Shown: piece by piece, positions 24,918-32,859 of the stretch
Layout of the letters: every line of letters begins with the position of its first letter
Numbering within the stretch: position 1 is the stretch's first letter
Assembly: GCF_022229005.1 (NCBI RefSeq)
Contig: NZ_JAKKFD010000041.1
Coordinates: 1-64,000, forward strand
Reading direction: 5' to 3'
DNA from: Micromonospora trifolii
Lineage (GTDB): Bacteria; Actinomycetota; Actinomycetes; Mycobacteriales; Micromonosporaceae
DNA: 64,000 nucleotides
Program-made: the position numbers and the translations under genes
The notes under the pieces: model-generated
The model's database searches: none
The model's input: only the letters and a program-made list of their open reading frames with translations
What the model was told of the DNA's origin: nothing

Positions 24918-25757
24918 TCACCGCTCCGTATCTGCCAGCGCCTGTCCGCACCGGCAGGCCCCCTGGTCCTCCGGCAACGTCTTCACCGCGTCGGCGAGCA
25001 GGAGGCGCAGGCGATCGATGTTGCGGGCGAAGACAGTGAACACCTCCTGCTGGGTCACGCCCTCACCAACCTCGACGCCGGAGTCGAGGTCGGTCACCAG
25101 GGACAGCGCTGTGTAACACAGCGCCAGTTCGCGGGCCAGGACCGCTTCCGGGTGGCCCGTCATGCCGACGACCGACCAGCCCTCCCGTCCGAACCACAGC
25201 GATTCGGCGCGGGTGGAGAACCGGGGCCCTTCGATGACGACCATGGTTCCACCGTCGACCGGCTGCCAACCGGCGGATCGGGCGGCGTCGAGGACCGTGG
25301 CCCGCCCGACCGGACAGTAGGGGTCGGCGAAGGGTACGTGGACGACCCGGGGGAGCTGCCCGTCCGCGCGGGGCCGTCCGTCGTAGTAGGTCTGCTCCCG
25401 GCCGGTGGTCCGGTCGACCAGTTGGTCCGGTACGACGAGGGTCCCCGGGCCCAGCTCCGGTCGCAGGCCACCCACGGCACCCGGTGCGAGCACCTGGCGG
25501 ACGCCAAGTGCGCGCAGCGCCCACAGGTTGGCCCGGTAGTTGATGCGGTGTGGGGGGAGGGTGTGCCCGCGCCCGTGGCGGGGCAGGAACACCACCGGCC
25601 GCCCGGCGACACTACCGACGGACAGCGAGTCGCTCGGCGGTCCGTACGGAGTGTCGACGGTGACCTCGGCGACGTCGTCGAGGAACTCGTAGAACCCCGA
25701 TCCGCCGATCACACCGATCGGTGGGCGATCGGTCGTGCTGATGTCTCCTGCTGACAT
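24918..25757 (-). CDS. mtnP: S-methyl-5'-thioadenosine phosphorylase
   Basis: A 279-residue nucleoside phosphorylase of the MTAP/PNP-II family. It has the N-terminal phosphate-binding loop GVIGGSGFYEF, the RHGRGHTLPPHRINYRANLWAL core (positions about 60-80), EGPRFSTRAES, and MTGHPEAVLARELALCY near the base-binding site. It splits methylthioadenosine, a by-product of S-adenosylmethionine-dependent reactions, to adenine and methylthioribose-1-phosphate. ATG 25757 follows AGGAGGGG. It lies 43 bp after the membrane-protein gene of an operon that also encodes a methyltransferase. Action on other purine nucleosides cannot be ruled out. Confidence 0.88.
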   Translation of the reverse strand: MSAGDISTTDRPPIGVIGGSGFYEFLDDVAEVTVDTPYGPPSDSLSVGSVAGRPVVFLPRHGRGHTLPPHRINYRANLWALRALGVRQVLAPGAVGGLRPELGPGTLVVPDQLVDRTTGREQTYYDGRPRADGQLPRVVHVPFADPYCPVGRATVLDAARSAGWQPVDGGTMVVIEGPRFSTRAESLWFGREGWSVVGMTGHPEAVLARELALCYTALSLVTDLDSGVEVGEGVTQQEVFTVFARNIDRLRLLLADAVKTLPEDQGACRCGQALADTER

Positions 25758-25800
25758 GGGTACCCCTCCTGGGCGACGAGTGGAAACGGGTGGGGCCGAC

Positions 25801-26226
25801 TCACTGACTGTCGGTTCGGCGGCTCGCGACGCGCCGGTCGACAGTGGTGGCGGCGACCAGGACGATCACAATCGCGGCCCAGAGGACAGCCAGCCCGACG
25901 GTGAGCCCCAGCGGGTAGTCGCGGTCCGGTAGGCCCGGGTTGGCAGGTGCCGAGGGCGGTCGCCACAGCAGGGGCACCGCGATCAGCAGCAACGTGGCGC
26001 TGGCCAGCAGGCCCGCGGTAATCCAGGCCCGGCGCAACCGGTTCGTCACCAGTCGACCCAGCACCAACCCGACCAACCCGACCAGCGGTGCAACCAGGAC
26101 GTCGTGCAGCACCGGGCCGCCGATCAGCCACGGCAGGGCGGTGTCGAACTGGGGGAGCAACAACCAGCCGCCGTACGCGGTGGCCGCGGCACCGACCACG
26201 AACAGGAGCAGCCGGACGGCTCTCAC
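25801..26226 (-). CDS. Small integral membrane protein
   Basis: A 141-residue protein with about four hydrophobic helices (5-25, 42-60, 68-87 and 108-127), a basic loop (NRLRRAW) and a short charged C-tail. No family is recognised. Its GTG start overlaps the stop of the molybdopterin-fusion gene (GTGA at 26223-26226), so the two are translationally coupled. A structural or assembly role for the membrane redox complex is likely but not shown. Confidence 0.75.
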   Translation of the reverse strand: MRAVRLLLFVVGAAATAYGGWLLLPQFDTALPWLIGGPVLHDVLVAPLVGLVGLVLGRLVTNRLRRAWITAGLLASATLLLIAVPLLWRPPSAPANPGLPDRDYPLGLTVGLAVLWAAIVIVLVAATTVDRRVASRRTDSQ

Positions 26227-27377
26227 CGCAGCACCTCCAGCCGGGCCACCCACTTCGTCTGCAGAACGCCCGGCCGGCTCGGCGCGATGAGCCGGCAGGG
26301 GTAACCGTGATCGGGCGACAGCTGCTCGCCGTTGATCCGCAGGGCGAGCAGGGTCAGCGGGTCGCGGGCATGGGCCGCAGGCAGAGTGCTGGCCGCGTAC
26401 AGGCCGTCCGTTTCCAGTGAGGTGATCCGAACCGGTCGGCCGGTCGGTGCGCCAGCCCAGCGGAGCAGCTCGACGACTGGCACGCCGGTCCAGTTGGCGG
26501 AGACGCTCCAGCCCTCGACGCAGGCGATCGGCAGCTCCGCCGTGCGGTGTGGCAGGGCCACGAGTTCGGCCAGGGACAGGGTTTCTCGCCCGCCCGGCCA
26601 GACGATCTCCAGTCGCCAGTCCGGGGGAACGGTGATGCGGGCGGCAGCCGCCGTACGGTTGATCGGTACGCCCTGCGGCCCGGACGCGGAACGCCACGCC
26701 AGCGGCGATACCCGACGCAGCCACGGCACGGTTACGCCGGCGGTGGCCAGCACGGCGATGCCGGCGACACCCGCCGAGGTACGCAGGAACGCGCGTCGCT
26801 CGGACGAGTTCGGATCGTCAGCCCCCGGCACCGCTCTTCTGCGCCGCAGTGGCGTGCTCAGTGCCGCGCGGGCGATCGGGAGCTTCACCGCGACGTGCAG
26901 CAGTATCGCGCCCGCCACCAGCCAGGCGACCGCGTAGTGCGCCGTCGGGAAGAAGAATCCCCACGGGTACGACTGGGCGACGTTGAACAGGCCCGTGACC
27001 AGTTCGAAGAACGCTGCGCAGACCAGTACCAGGACGGAGATCCGTTCGAGGGCGTGAGCGGACAACCGGATCGGCTGACGTACTGGCGGACGGACGAACA
27101 GCCGGGGGTAGACGCTCCACAGCTTGGCCAGCAGCAACGGGATCGCCGCGACACCGGAGAGCACGTGGACGCCCTGGGTGATCCGGTACAGGCTGACCGG
27201 TCGGGTCGGCCAGGTGAACCAGCCCGGCGGGTGCTGGATGTAGTGGCTGAGCACTCCGGTGGCGAAACACAGCCCGAACGCCACCCCGAGCCAGAGGCCG
27301 AGCCGGGCGGTGACCTGCGGTGAGTGCGAGGGCGCGGTGAAGTCCTCGGGGGCGGGGATGCGGAGCCGCCGGATCAT
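26223..27377 (-). CDS. Fused cytochrome b-like membrane/sulfite-oxidase-type molybdopterin protein
   Basis: A 384-residue protein. The first ~185 residues form four or more membrane helices with several His residues placed as in b-type haem proteins (LSHYIQHPPGW, GVHVLSG, TAHYAV and LLHVAVK). After a linker helix (about 200-215) comes a molybdopterin-binding domain of the sulfite oxidase/MsrP fold (about 235-384). The likely Mo-ligand Cys lies in PIACVEGWSVS, and a substrate-site region reads DHGYPCRLIAP. This resembles a fusion of MsrQ-like and MsrP-like parts. ATG 27377 overlaps the methyltransferase stop (ATGA). The substrate is unknown. Confidence 0.85.
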   Translation of the reverse strand: MIRRLRIPAPEDFTAPSHSPQVTARLGLWLGVAFGLCFATGVLSHYIQHPPGWFTWPTRPVSLYRITQGVHVLSGVAAIPLLLAKLWSVYPRLFVRPPVRQPIRLSAHALERISVLVLVCAAFFELVTGLFNVAQSYPWGFFFPTAHYAVAWLVAGAILLHVAVKLPIARAALSTPLRRRRAVPGADDPNSSERRAFLRTSAGVAGIAVLATAGVTVPWLRRVSPLAWRSASGPQGVPINRTAAAARITVPPDWRLEIVWPGGRETLSLAELVALPHRTAELPIACVEGWSVSANWTGVPVVELLRWAGAPTGRPVRITSLETDGLYAASTLPAAHARDPLTLLALRINGEQLSPDHGYPCRLIAPSRPGVLQTKWVARLEVLR

Positions 27378-28087
27378 GAGCGCGCCAACTCGGCGAACCA
27401 GCGCGCACCGAACCGGAAACGGTCGGTGACTCGCAGGCCGGCAGCGGCGGCGGCACGGGCCACCGCCTCCGCGCCGACCCGCGCCCACCGGAACGCCGGC
27501 CCCCGCAGTTCCCGTTCGCCGGACGATCCGGAAAGGACGTACGCCTGTCCCTGCCACAGCCCGGCCCCCGGGGGTTCCACCTCGACCACCAGCGTTCCGT
27601 CGGCGGCGATCAGGGCGCCGCACCGGCGCAGCAGTCGGACCGGGTCGCCACCGATGCCGATGTTGCCGTCGATGAGCAGGGCATGCGCCCACCTCCCCTC
27701 ACCGGGGAGTGGTTCGAAGACGTCGCGTCGCAGGGCGACCACACCCCGGCCCTGGGTCAGACGCACCGCCTCGGCGGAGATGTCCACCCCCAGTGCGACG
27801 AGGCCGCGCTGGGCGAGCGCCCTGGTCAGCCGGCCGGGGCCGCAGCCGAGATCGATAGTGGGTCCGGTGCAGCGTGCGGCGACGGACTCGATCGCCGGTT
27901 CGGGCGGGCCGTGCCAGCGCCGTACCGGCAACAGGTCACGTCGCCCGTCGGTGTGCACCAGCCAGTGGTCGGGTGGGGCCGCAGCCCTCGGGCCGACCGG
28001 CGTGCTGTAGGCGTCAGGGTCGGCGGACCACCCGCCGAGTCTGCCCAGCACCACGTCGAAACCGTCGAGACTGATCGTCGACGTCAC
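27374..28087 (-). CDS. Class I SAM-dependent methyltransferase
   Basis: A 237-residue methyltransferase. SAM motif I is TIDLGCGPGRLTRALAQRG (about residues 77-95), followed by an acidic motif II (GVDISAEAV) and motif IV with DGNIGIGGDP. The N-terminal ~70 residues resemble a substrate-binding extension. The GTG start at 28087 overlaps the upstream transferase stop (GTGA), and its own stop overlaps the next ATG. It is thus an internal gene of a tightly coupled operon with two sugar transferases, a molybdopterin redox protein and an MTA phosphorylase. The methyl acceptor is unknown; a glycan, lipid or small-molecule acceptor fits the context. Confidence 0.85.
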   Translation of the reverse strand: MTSTISLDGFDVVLGRLGGWSADPDAYSTPVGPRAAAPPDHWLVHTDGRRDLLPVRRWHGPPEPAIESVAARCTGPTIDLGCGPGRLTRALAQRGLVALGVDISAEAVRLTQGRGVVALRRDVFEPLPGEGRWAHALLIDGNIGIGGDPVRLLRRCGALIAADGTLVVEVEPPGAGLWQGQAYVLSGSSGERELRGPAFRWARVGAEAVARAAAAAGLRVTDRFRFGARWFAELARS

Positions 28088-28764
28088 CGGGGGTGTCCGC
28101 TCAGCAACTGGCCGCCCACCGACGCGACGGCGTCCGCGAACCGGGTGCCGGGTAGGTCGGCCGCGACCGCCAGCGCCGTCGGCCAGTCGTCGACATCCCG
28201 CAGCACGGGCAGGATCGCCGGGCGTACGCCGTACCCGCGCAGGGCGGCGAGGGTGCGGCGACCGGTGTCGTCGGTCGACATGGGCACATCGCGCAACGCG
28301 CTCGCGTACAGCGGGTCGCGTAACCCGAGGGCCCACCAGCCGCCGTCGACCGCCGGCCCGAACACCGCCTCGTGTTCGGTGAGCCGCTCCAGCGCGGTGG
28401 TGAGCACTGCCGGCCGGATCTGCGGGGTGTCCATGCCGATCTGGAGCACCGGCAGGCCGGGAAATGTCGCAGCGGTGTCGGCGTGGGCGTTGGCGAGGCG
28501 GTCGGCGAACGTGCCGCCGCGCTGCGGAAGCAGGTGCCAACCGGCCAACGCGGCGGTCAACTCCGCGCCGTACTCGGCATCGGCGAACCGACCGTTGTGG
28601 GCCAGCACGGGAATGGTCGAGACGGTGGCGCGCACCGCCGCGAACGTGTCCAACAGTGACGCCGCCGCGATCCGTGCCGCCTGGATGGGATCGGCGGGCG
28701 GGCAGAGGCGGGTCTTGGCCAGCCCGGGGACCGGCGCCTTCGCGACCAGGAGCAGGACGTTCAC
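28084..28764 (-). CDS. TIGR04282/DUF2064-family transferase
   Basis: A 226-residue protein of the DUF2064 family of nucleotide-sugar-transferase-like proteins. The N-terminal signature LLLVAKAPVPGLAKTRLCPP, the middle LQIGMDTPQI and AVFGPAVDGGWWALGL are all visible. Relatives often sit next to a GT2 gene and are thought to transfer or activate sugars, but biochemical proof is limited. The GTG start at 28764 overlaps the GT2 stop (GTGA), and the stop overlaps the methyltransferase start. The order GT2, DUF2064, methyltransferase, molybdopterin protein is likely a functional unit. Confidence 0.85.
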   Translation of the reverse strand: MNVLLLVAKAPVPGLAKTRLCPPADPIQAARIAAASLLDTFAAVRATVSTIPVLAHNGRFADAEYGAELTAALAGWHLLPQRGGTFADRLANAHADTAATFPGLPVLQIGMDTPQIRPAVLTTALERLTEHEAVFGPAVDGGWWALGLRDPLYASALRDVPMSTDDTGRRTLAALRGYGVRPAILPVLRDVDDWPTALAVAADLPGTRFADAVASVGGQLLSGHPR

Positions 28765-29438
28765 CGGCCACCACCGGCGTCGGCGCGCAGCACTCCGGCG
28801 AAGTCCCGGGTCGCCCGCAGCGTGCCCCGGACCGACCCGGAGACCTTCGAGCGGGTGCCGGCGGCCCTCGGCGCGTACGCGACGTCCAGTTCGAGGATCC
28901 GCCAGCCCGCCCCGGCCGCGCGGAGCAGCAGTTCCAGGGGGTAACCGAACGCGCGGTCGTTGACCCCGAGGCCCAGCAGCGCCGCCCGGCGGGCCACCCG
29001 GATCGGGCTGATGTCGTACACCGGCGCACCGCGACGCCGCAGCAGGGCGGCGACCAGCGCGTTCCCGGTGCGGGCATGCCACGGCCAGGCATCCGCCGAG
29101 ACCGGCCGACGCCGCCCGACGGCGAGATCCGCCCGACCATCGAGCACCGCCGCGGCGAGCCTGGGCAACTCGGCCGGGTCGAACGAGCCGTCCGCGTCGA
29201 GCACACAGACCAGCTCCGCCTCCGCCGCCAGCAGGCCGGCGTGCACGGCAGCGCCGTACCCGCGTCGCGGCTCGTAAACGACCAGGGCCCCGTACGTGGC
29301 CGCGACGACCGGCGAACCGTCGGTGGAGCCGTTGTCGACCACGATGGCGCGGTAGCCGGGCGGCAGCCCGCTCAGTACGGCAGGCAGTGCGGCCGCCTCG
29401 TCCAGACATGGCAGCACCACGTCGATCGTTGTGTGCAT
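28761..29438 (-). CDS. Family 2 glycosyltransferase
   Basis: A 225-residue GT-A fold transferase. The nucleotide site (DVVLPCLDEAAALP), VVDNGSTDGS, and a DXD-like metal motif in VLDADGSFDP are clear. The short length without membrane helices suggests a soluble or peripheral enzyme like polyprenyl-phosphate sugar transferases (DPM1-like). It begins a five-gene run of 4-bp overlaps that continues to 25801. There is no Shine-Dalgarno sequence, but TAGCGT (29451-29446) stands 7 nt before ATG 29438, so the mRNA is probably leaderless. A polyprenyl-linked donor for the membrane glycosyltransferase at 29586 is a reasonable hypothesis. Confidence 0.87.
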   Translation of the reverse strand: MHTTIDVVLPCLDEAAALPAVLSGLPPGYRAIVVDNGSTDGSPVVAATYGALVVYEPRRGYGAAVHAGLLAAEAELVCVLDADGSFDPAELPRLAAAVLDGRADLAVGRRRPVSADAWPWHARTGNALVAALLRRRGAPVYDISPIRVARRAALLGLGVNDRAFGYPLELLLRAAGAGWRILELDVAYAPRAAGTRSKVSGSVRGTLRATRDFAGVLRADAGGGR

Positions 29439-29445
29439 ACCGGCG

Positions 29446-29530
29446 ACGCTAGGCCCGCCACGGGCCGTCGGGACCGCCGTTCGTCCTTACGAATCGCTTA
29501 CGCGGCAACGGATCTTACGACTCGCTGACG
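29446..29530. promoter_or_regulatory. Divergent promoter region with two direct-repeat operator boxes
   Basis: Two boxes of 11-bp period lie in the 147-bp gap between the GT2 and membrane-glycosyltransferase genes. They are CTTACG-aatcg-CTTACG (29486-29502) and CTTACG-actcg-CTGACG (29514-29530). The first stands 34 nt from TAGCGT (29451-29446), the predicted -10 of the GT2 operon. A second TAGCGT at 29569-29574 may serve the plus-strand gene. The layout is typical of an OmpR/PhoB-type activator. Confidence 0.7.
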
Positions 29531-29585
29531 TCTCACCGTCTGGCCGTCGAATCCCTGGTCGGAGGTCGTAGCGTCGGCCGTCACC

Positions 29586-30953
29586 ATGACCAATATGACC
29601 CGGCCGGGACGACCCCGGTCCGCCGACCTGATCGTCCTCGGCGCCGAGGTGGCACTGCTCGCCGTTGCCGTCGCCGTCGGCGCCCTGCTCAACCATCAGG
29701 GCGTCCGGCTGCACGCCGACGCGGCGCCGCTCTACGCGAGTTGGCAGCCGCATCTGGGGCCCGGCACCCCAGCCGCGCTGCTCGTCGCGGCGCTGATCGT
29801 CTGGCGGGGCACGCGCTGGGCAATCGACACATCGTGGCCGCGGCTGCTGGCGGTCGGCTATCTCGCCTCGCTGCTCTGGACGTTGTCGCTGGCCCTGGTC
29901 GACGGCTGGTCCGCGGGGTTGACCGAGCGGCTCACGGTGCAGGCCGAGTACCTGCACGAGGTACCCCGGGTGACGGACGTCGGCATCATGCTGTCCGGCT
30001 ACGCCGACCGGATTCTCGACTTCCAACCCGATTCGTGGTCCACCCACGCCGCAGCTCACCCACCGGGAGCGTTGCTCTTCTTCGTCTGGCTGGAGCGGGT
30101 CGGCCTGGGCGGCGGGACCGCCGCCGGGCTCGCCTGCGTGTTGCTCGGCGCCACGGTGTCGGTGTCGGTTCCGGTGACGTTGCGGGCACTAGGCGCCGAG
30201 GGCGCGGCCCGGGCGGTGTGGCCGTTCCTGGTGATCTTCCCGGGGGCGGTCTGGGTGGGAGCGTCCGCGGACGGGATCTTCGCCGCTGTGGTCGCGGCCG
30301 GGCTCGCGCTGCTGGCGGTGGGTGGCCGACCAGGGGTAGCGCTGGGCGGGTTGCTCCTCGGCTTCGCGCTCTACCTGTCGTACGGGTTCGTCCTGGTCGG
30401 GTTGCTCGCGTTGGCAGTGGTGCTGCTCCGGGCGCGGGACCGCCTCGGTGTGCTCCTGGTCGCGGCGACGGCGGTCGCGGCGGTCGTCGCCGTGTTCACC
30501 CTCGCCGGCTTCTGGTGGCTGGACGGCTACCACCTGGTGGCACGTCGTTACTACCAGGGCTGGGCGGCGGAACGTCCGTACGGTTACTGGGTCTGGGCGA
30601 ATCTCGCCGCCCTGCTGCTCTCGGCCGGCCCGGTGGTCGGGCCGGCGCTGCGACGGGCGGTGGTGGCCGCCGCGTCGGTCCGCGCACCGCGCCCACCGCT
30701 CGGGAGGGCCCTCCGGCAGCGGATCGCCAGCGCCGGGCCCACCGTGTGGTTGCCCGTCGCGGCGACGGCGGCCGTGCTCGCGGCGGACCTGTCCGGGCTC
30801 AGCAAGGCCGAGGTCGAGCGGATCTGGCTACCGTTCGCCGTCTGGCTGCTGGTCGCCACCGCGCACCTGCCGCTCGCTCATCGACGGTGGTGGTTGGCAA
30901 CCCAGGCCGCCACGGCCCTCGCCGTCAACCACCTACTGTGGACGGTGTCCTGA
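29586..30953 (+). CDS. Polytopic membrane glycosyltransferase-like protein
   Basis: A 455-residue protein with about ten membrane helices. The segment AAHPPGALLFFVWLER resembles the conserved (H)PPG loop of ArnT/PMT-type lipid-linked sugar transferases, and an acidic loop after the first helix may hold the catalytic residue. Such enzymes use polyprenyl-phosphate sugars made by GT2 synthases, one of which is encoded divergently. ATG 29586 (or in-frame ATG 29595) has no ribosome box. The C-terminal end overlaps the convergent epimerase gene by 29 bp. The acceptor is unknown. Confidence 0.75.
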   Translation: MTNMTRPGRPRSADLIVLGAEVALLAVAVAVGALLNHQGVRLHADAAPLYASWQPHLGPGTPAALLVAALIVWRGTRWAIDTSWPRLLAVGYLASLLWTLSLALVDGWSAGLTERLTVQAEYLHEVPRVTDVGIMLSGYADRILDFQPDSWSTHAAAHPPGALLFFVWLERVGLGGGTAAGLACVLLGATVSVSVPVTLRALGAEGAARAVWPFLVIFPGAVWVGASADGIFAAVVAAGLALLAVGGRPGVALGGLLLGFALYLSYGFVLVGLLALAVVLLRARDRLGVLLVAATAVAAVVAVFTLAGFWWLDGYHLVARRYYQGWAAERPYGYWVWANLAALLLSAGPVVGPALRRAVVAAASVRAPRPPLGRALRQRIASAGPTVWLPVAATAAVLAADLSGLSKAEVERIWLPFAVWLLVATAHLPLAHRRWWLATQAATALAVNHLLWTVS

Positions 30954-32013
30954 CCGACGCTGGATCCCGCATGACCGCTGTGGTGAAGTCGGCGATGCCG
31001 GCGGCGAAGCCGACCTTGGCGGTGAAACCGAGTACCCGGGCGGCACGCGCCGGATCGGCCACGACGTGCCGTACGTCCGCCGCCCTACCGCCCCCGACCG
31101 TGACCGGAGATGGCCCGCCCATGGCCGATGCCAGCTCGTGGGCCAGCTCACCGACTGTGTGCGGCTCACCCGAGCAGACGTTGATCGGGGTCAGAGGGTC
31201 CGGTGCCGGTGTCGTGAGGGCCAGCAGGTTGGCCGCGGCCACGTCGGTCACGTGCACGAAGTCGCGCCGTTGCCGGCCGTCCTCCAACACCCGGGGTGCT
31301 CGCCCGGCGGCCAGGGCCGACCGGAAGATCGACGCAACACCAGAATACGGAGTGTCACGAGGCATTCGCGGACCGTAGACGTTGTGATACCGCAGGGCCC
31401 ACACCGATCCGCCGGTCTGCCGGGCCCAGGCACCGGCGAGGTGTTCCTGGGCCAGCTTGGTGGCGGCGTACGTGCTGTGCGGCTCCAGCGGCGCGTCCTC
31501 GGGCACGAGGCCGGGGGAGAGCGCCTGGTCGCAGCGGGGGCAGGTCGGCTCGTACTGACCCTCGGTCAGGTCGACGGCGCGGCGGCCGGCGGGCCGGACG
31601 ATCCCGTGGGTGGGGCAGTGGTAGCGGCCCTCGCCGTAGACCACCATCGAGCTGGCCAGCACCAACCGGCGCACCCCGGTGGCGTGCATCGCCGCGAGGA
31701 CCGTGGCCGTGCCGAGGTCGTTGTGCGCGGCGTACCGGGGGGCGTCGGCCGGGTCGATGCCATGGCCGACCATTGCCGCCTGATGGCAGACCGCGTCGAC
31801 CCCGGCCAGTAGCCGGGTCAGCAGCTCACTGTCCCGTACGTCACCGACCACCAGGTCGTGCCGCTCGGTCCAGGGCGGCACTGTCGCACCGTGCGCCTCC
31901 GGCAGGAGCGCGTCGACGGCCACCACCTCGTGCCCGTCGTCGGCGAGCAGGTCGGCGACGTGTGAGCCGATGAACCCGGCAGCACCGGTGACAAGGATCC
32001 GCATTCCGGTCAC
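30925..32013 (-). CDS. Extended SDR nucleotide-sugar epimerase with zinc-ribbon insert
   Basis: A 362-residue extended short-chain dehydrogenase. The NAD site is GAAGFIGSH (about 11-19), and the catalytic YxxxK is YAATK. Between strands it carries a Cys/His insert (YHCPTHG, then EPTCPRCD about 25 residues on), a likely zinc ribbon seen in dTDP-L-rhamnose 4-epimerase-like members. The GTG at 32013 follows GGGAGG; ATG 32004 would drop three residues. It is divergent from the two-component operon and convergent with the membrane glycosyltransferase. It probably supplies a sugar nucleotide to this locus (inference). Confidence 0.85.
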   Translation of the reverse strand: MTGMRILVTGAAGFIGSHVADLLADDGHEVVAVDALLPEAHGATVPPWTERHDLVVGDVRDSELLTRLLAGVDAVCHQAAMVGHGIDPADAPRYAAHNDLGTATVLAAMHATGVRRLVLASSMVVYGEGRYHCPTHGIVRPAGRRAVDLTEGQYEPTCPRCDQALSPGLVPEDAPLEPHSTYAATKLAQEHLAGAWARQTGGSVWALRYHNVYGPRMPRDTPYSGVASIFRSALAAGRAPRVLEDGRQRRDFVHVTDVAAANLLALTTPAPDPLTPINVCSGEPHTVGELAHELASAMGGPSPVTVGGGRAADVRHVVADPARAARVLGFTAKVGFAAGIADFTTAVMRDPASVRTPSTVGG

Positions 32014-32055
32014 CGTATGACCTCCCGTACGCCCGCGCGGGTTCGCGCACGCAGC

Positions 32056-32111
32056 CGTAAGAACCTCGCAAGGTTTGCCGGGGCGGGCCGACCCCGCTGC
32101 GTGGCTACGCT
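32056..32111 (+). promoter_or_regulatory. Predicted autoregulatory operator and promoter of the two-component operon
   Basis: CGTAAG-aacct-CGCAAG (32056-32072), the reverse complement of CTTGCG-N5-CTTACG, is followed after 33 nt by TACGCT (32106-32111), a -10-like element, and the response-regulator start at 32164. Orientation and spacing relative to the promoter match the boxes before the DM13 and GT2 genes. Confidence 0.65.
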
Positions 32112-32163
32112 GGGCCGATGGACATCTGGGGGAGACGTTGACGGGGCGGAACGGGGAAGGTCC

Positions 32164-32859
32164 GTGACACAGCGCGTGCTGGTGGTCGACGACGATCAGA
32201 CCGTGAGCGACGTCATCCGTCGTTACCTCGAGAACGACGGCTTCCAGGTGAGCCTCGCGGCGGACGGCGCGGCGGCACTGGCGGCGGTGGAGCGGCAGGC
32301 GCCACACCTGGTCGTACTCGACCTGATGCTGCCTCTGATCAACGGCCTGGAGGTGTGCCGGGCGCTGCGGGTACGCCCGGACGGCGTACCGATCGTCATG
32401 CTCACCGCGCGCGGCGACGAGTCCGACCGGATCCTCGGGCTGCAACTCGGCGCGGACGACTACCTGACCAAGCCCTTCTCGCCCCGGGAACTGGTGCTGC
32501 GGGTCCGGTCGGTGCTCCGTCGCGCCGGCGGTGCGACGCCACCCGAGCGGCCGGAGGCGCTCACCGACGGCAACCTGGTGGTGCACACGGCCTCCCGAAC
32601 CGCCCGCCTCGCCGGTGCGGATCTGGCGCTGACACTGCGTGAATTCGACCTGCTCGTCCACCTCATGCGGCATCCGTCCCGGGTGTTCGGCCGGGCCGAG
32701 CTTCTGGAGCAGGTCTGGGGCTGGAACTTCGGGGACCACTCGACAGTGACAGTGCACGTGCGCCGGCTGCGGGAGAAGATCGAGGCCAACCCGGCCGATC
32801 CGCAGCGGATCGTGACCGTCTGGGGCGTCGGCTACCGCTACGAGCCGGCCCATGCGTGA
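32164..32859 (+). CDS. OmpR/PhoB-family response regulator
   Basis: A 231-residue regulator with a receiver domain (1-118; acidic pocket VVDDD, phosphoacceptor Asp53 in VVLDLMLP, Lys in YLTKPFSP) and a winged-helix DNA-binding domain (about 132-228; ending VWGVGYRYEP). The family binds direct repeats of about 11-bp period, as found three times in this locus. GTG 32164 follows GGGGAAGG; longer reading frames start in the promoter. The histidine kinase begins inside its last codons (8-bp overlap). It probably activates the GT2 operon, the DM13 gene and itself. Confidence 0.92.
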   Translation: MTQRVLVVDDDQTVSDVIRRYLENDGFQVSLAADGAAALAAVERQAPHLVVLDLMLPLINGLEVCRALRVRPDGVPIVMLTARGDESDRILGLQLGADDYLTKPFSPRELVLRVRSVLRRAGGATPPERPEALTDGNLVVHTASRTARLAGADLALTLREFDLLVHLMRHPSRVFGRAELLEQVWGWNFGDHSTVTVHVRRLREKIEANPADPQRIVTVWGVGYRYEPAHA

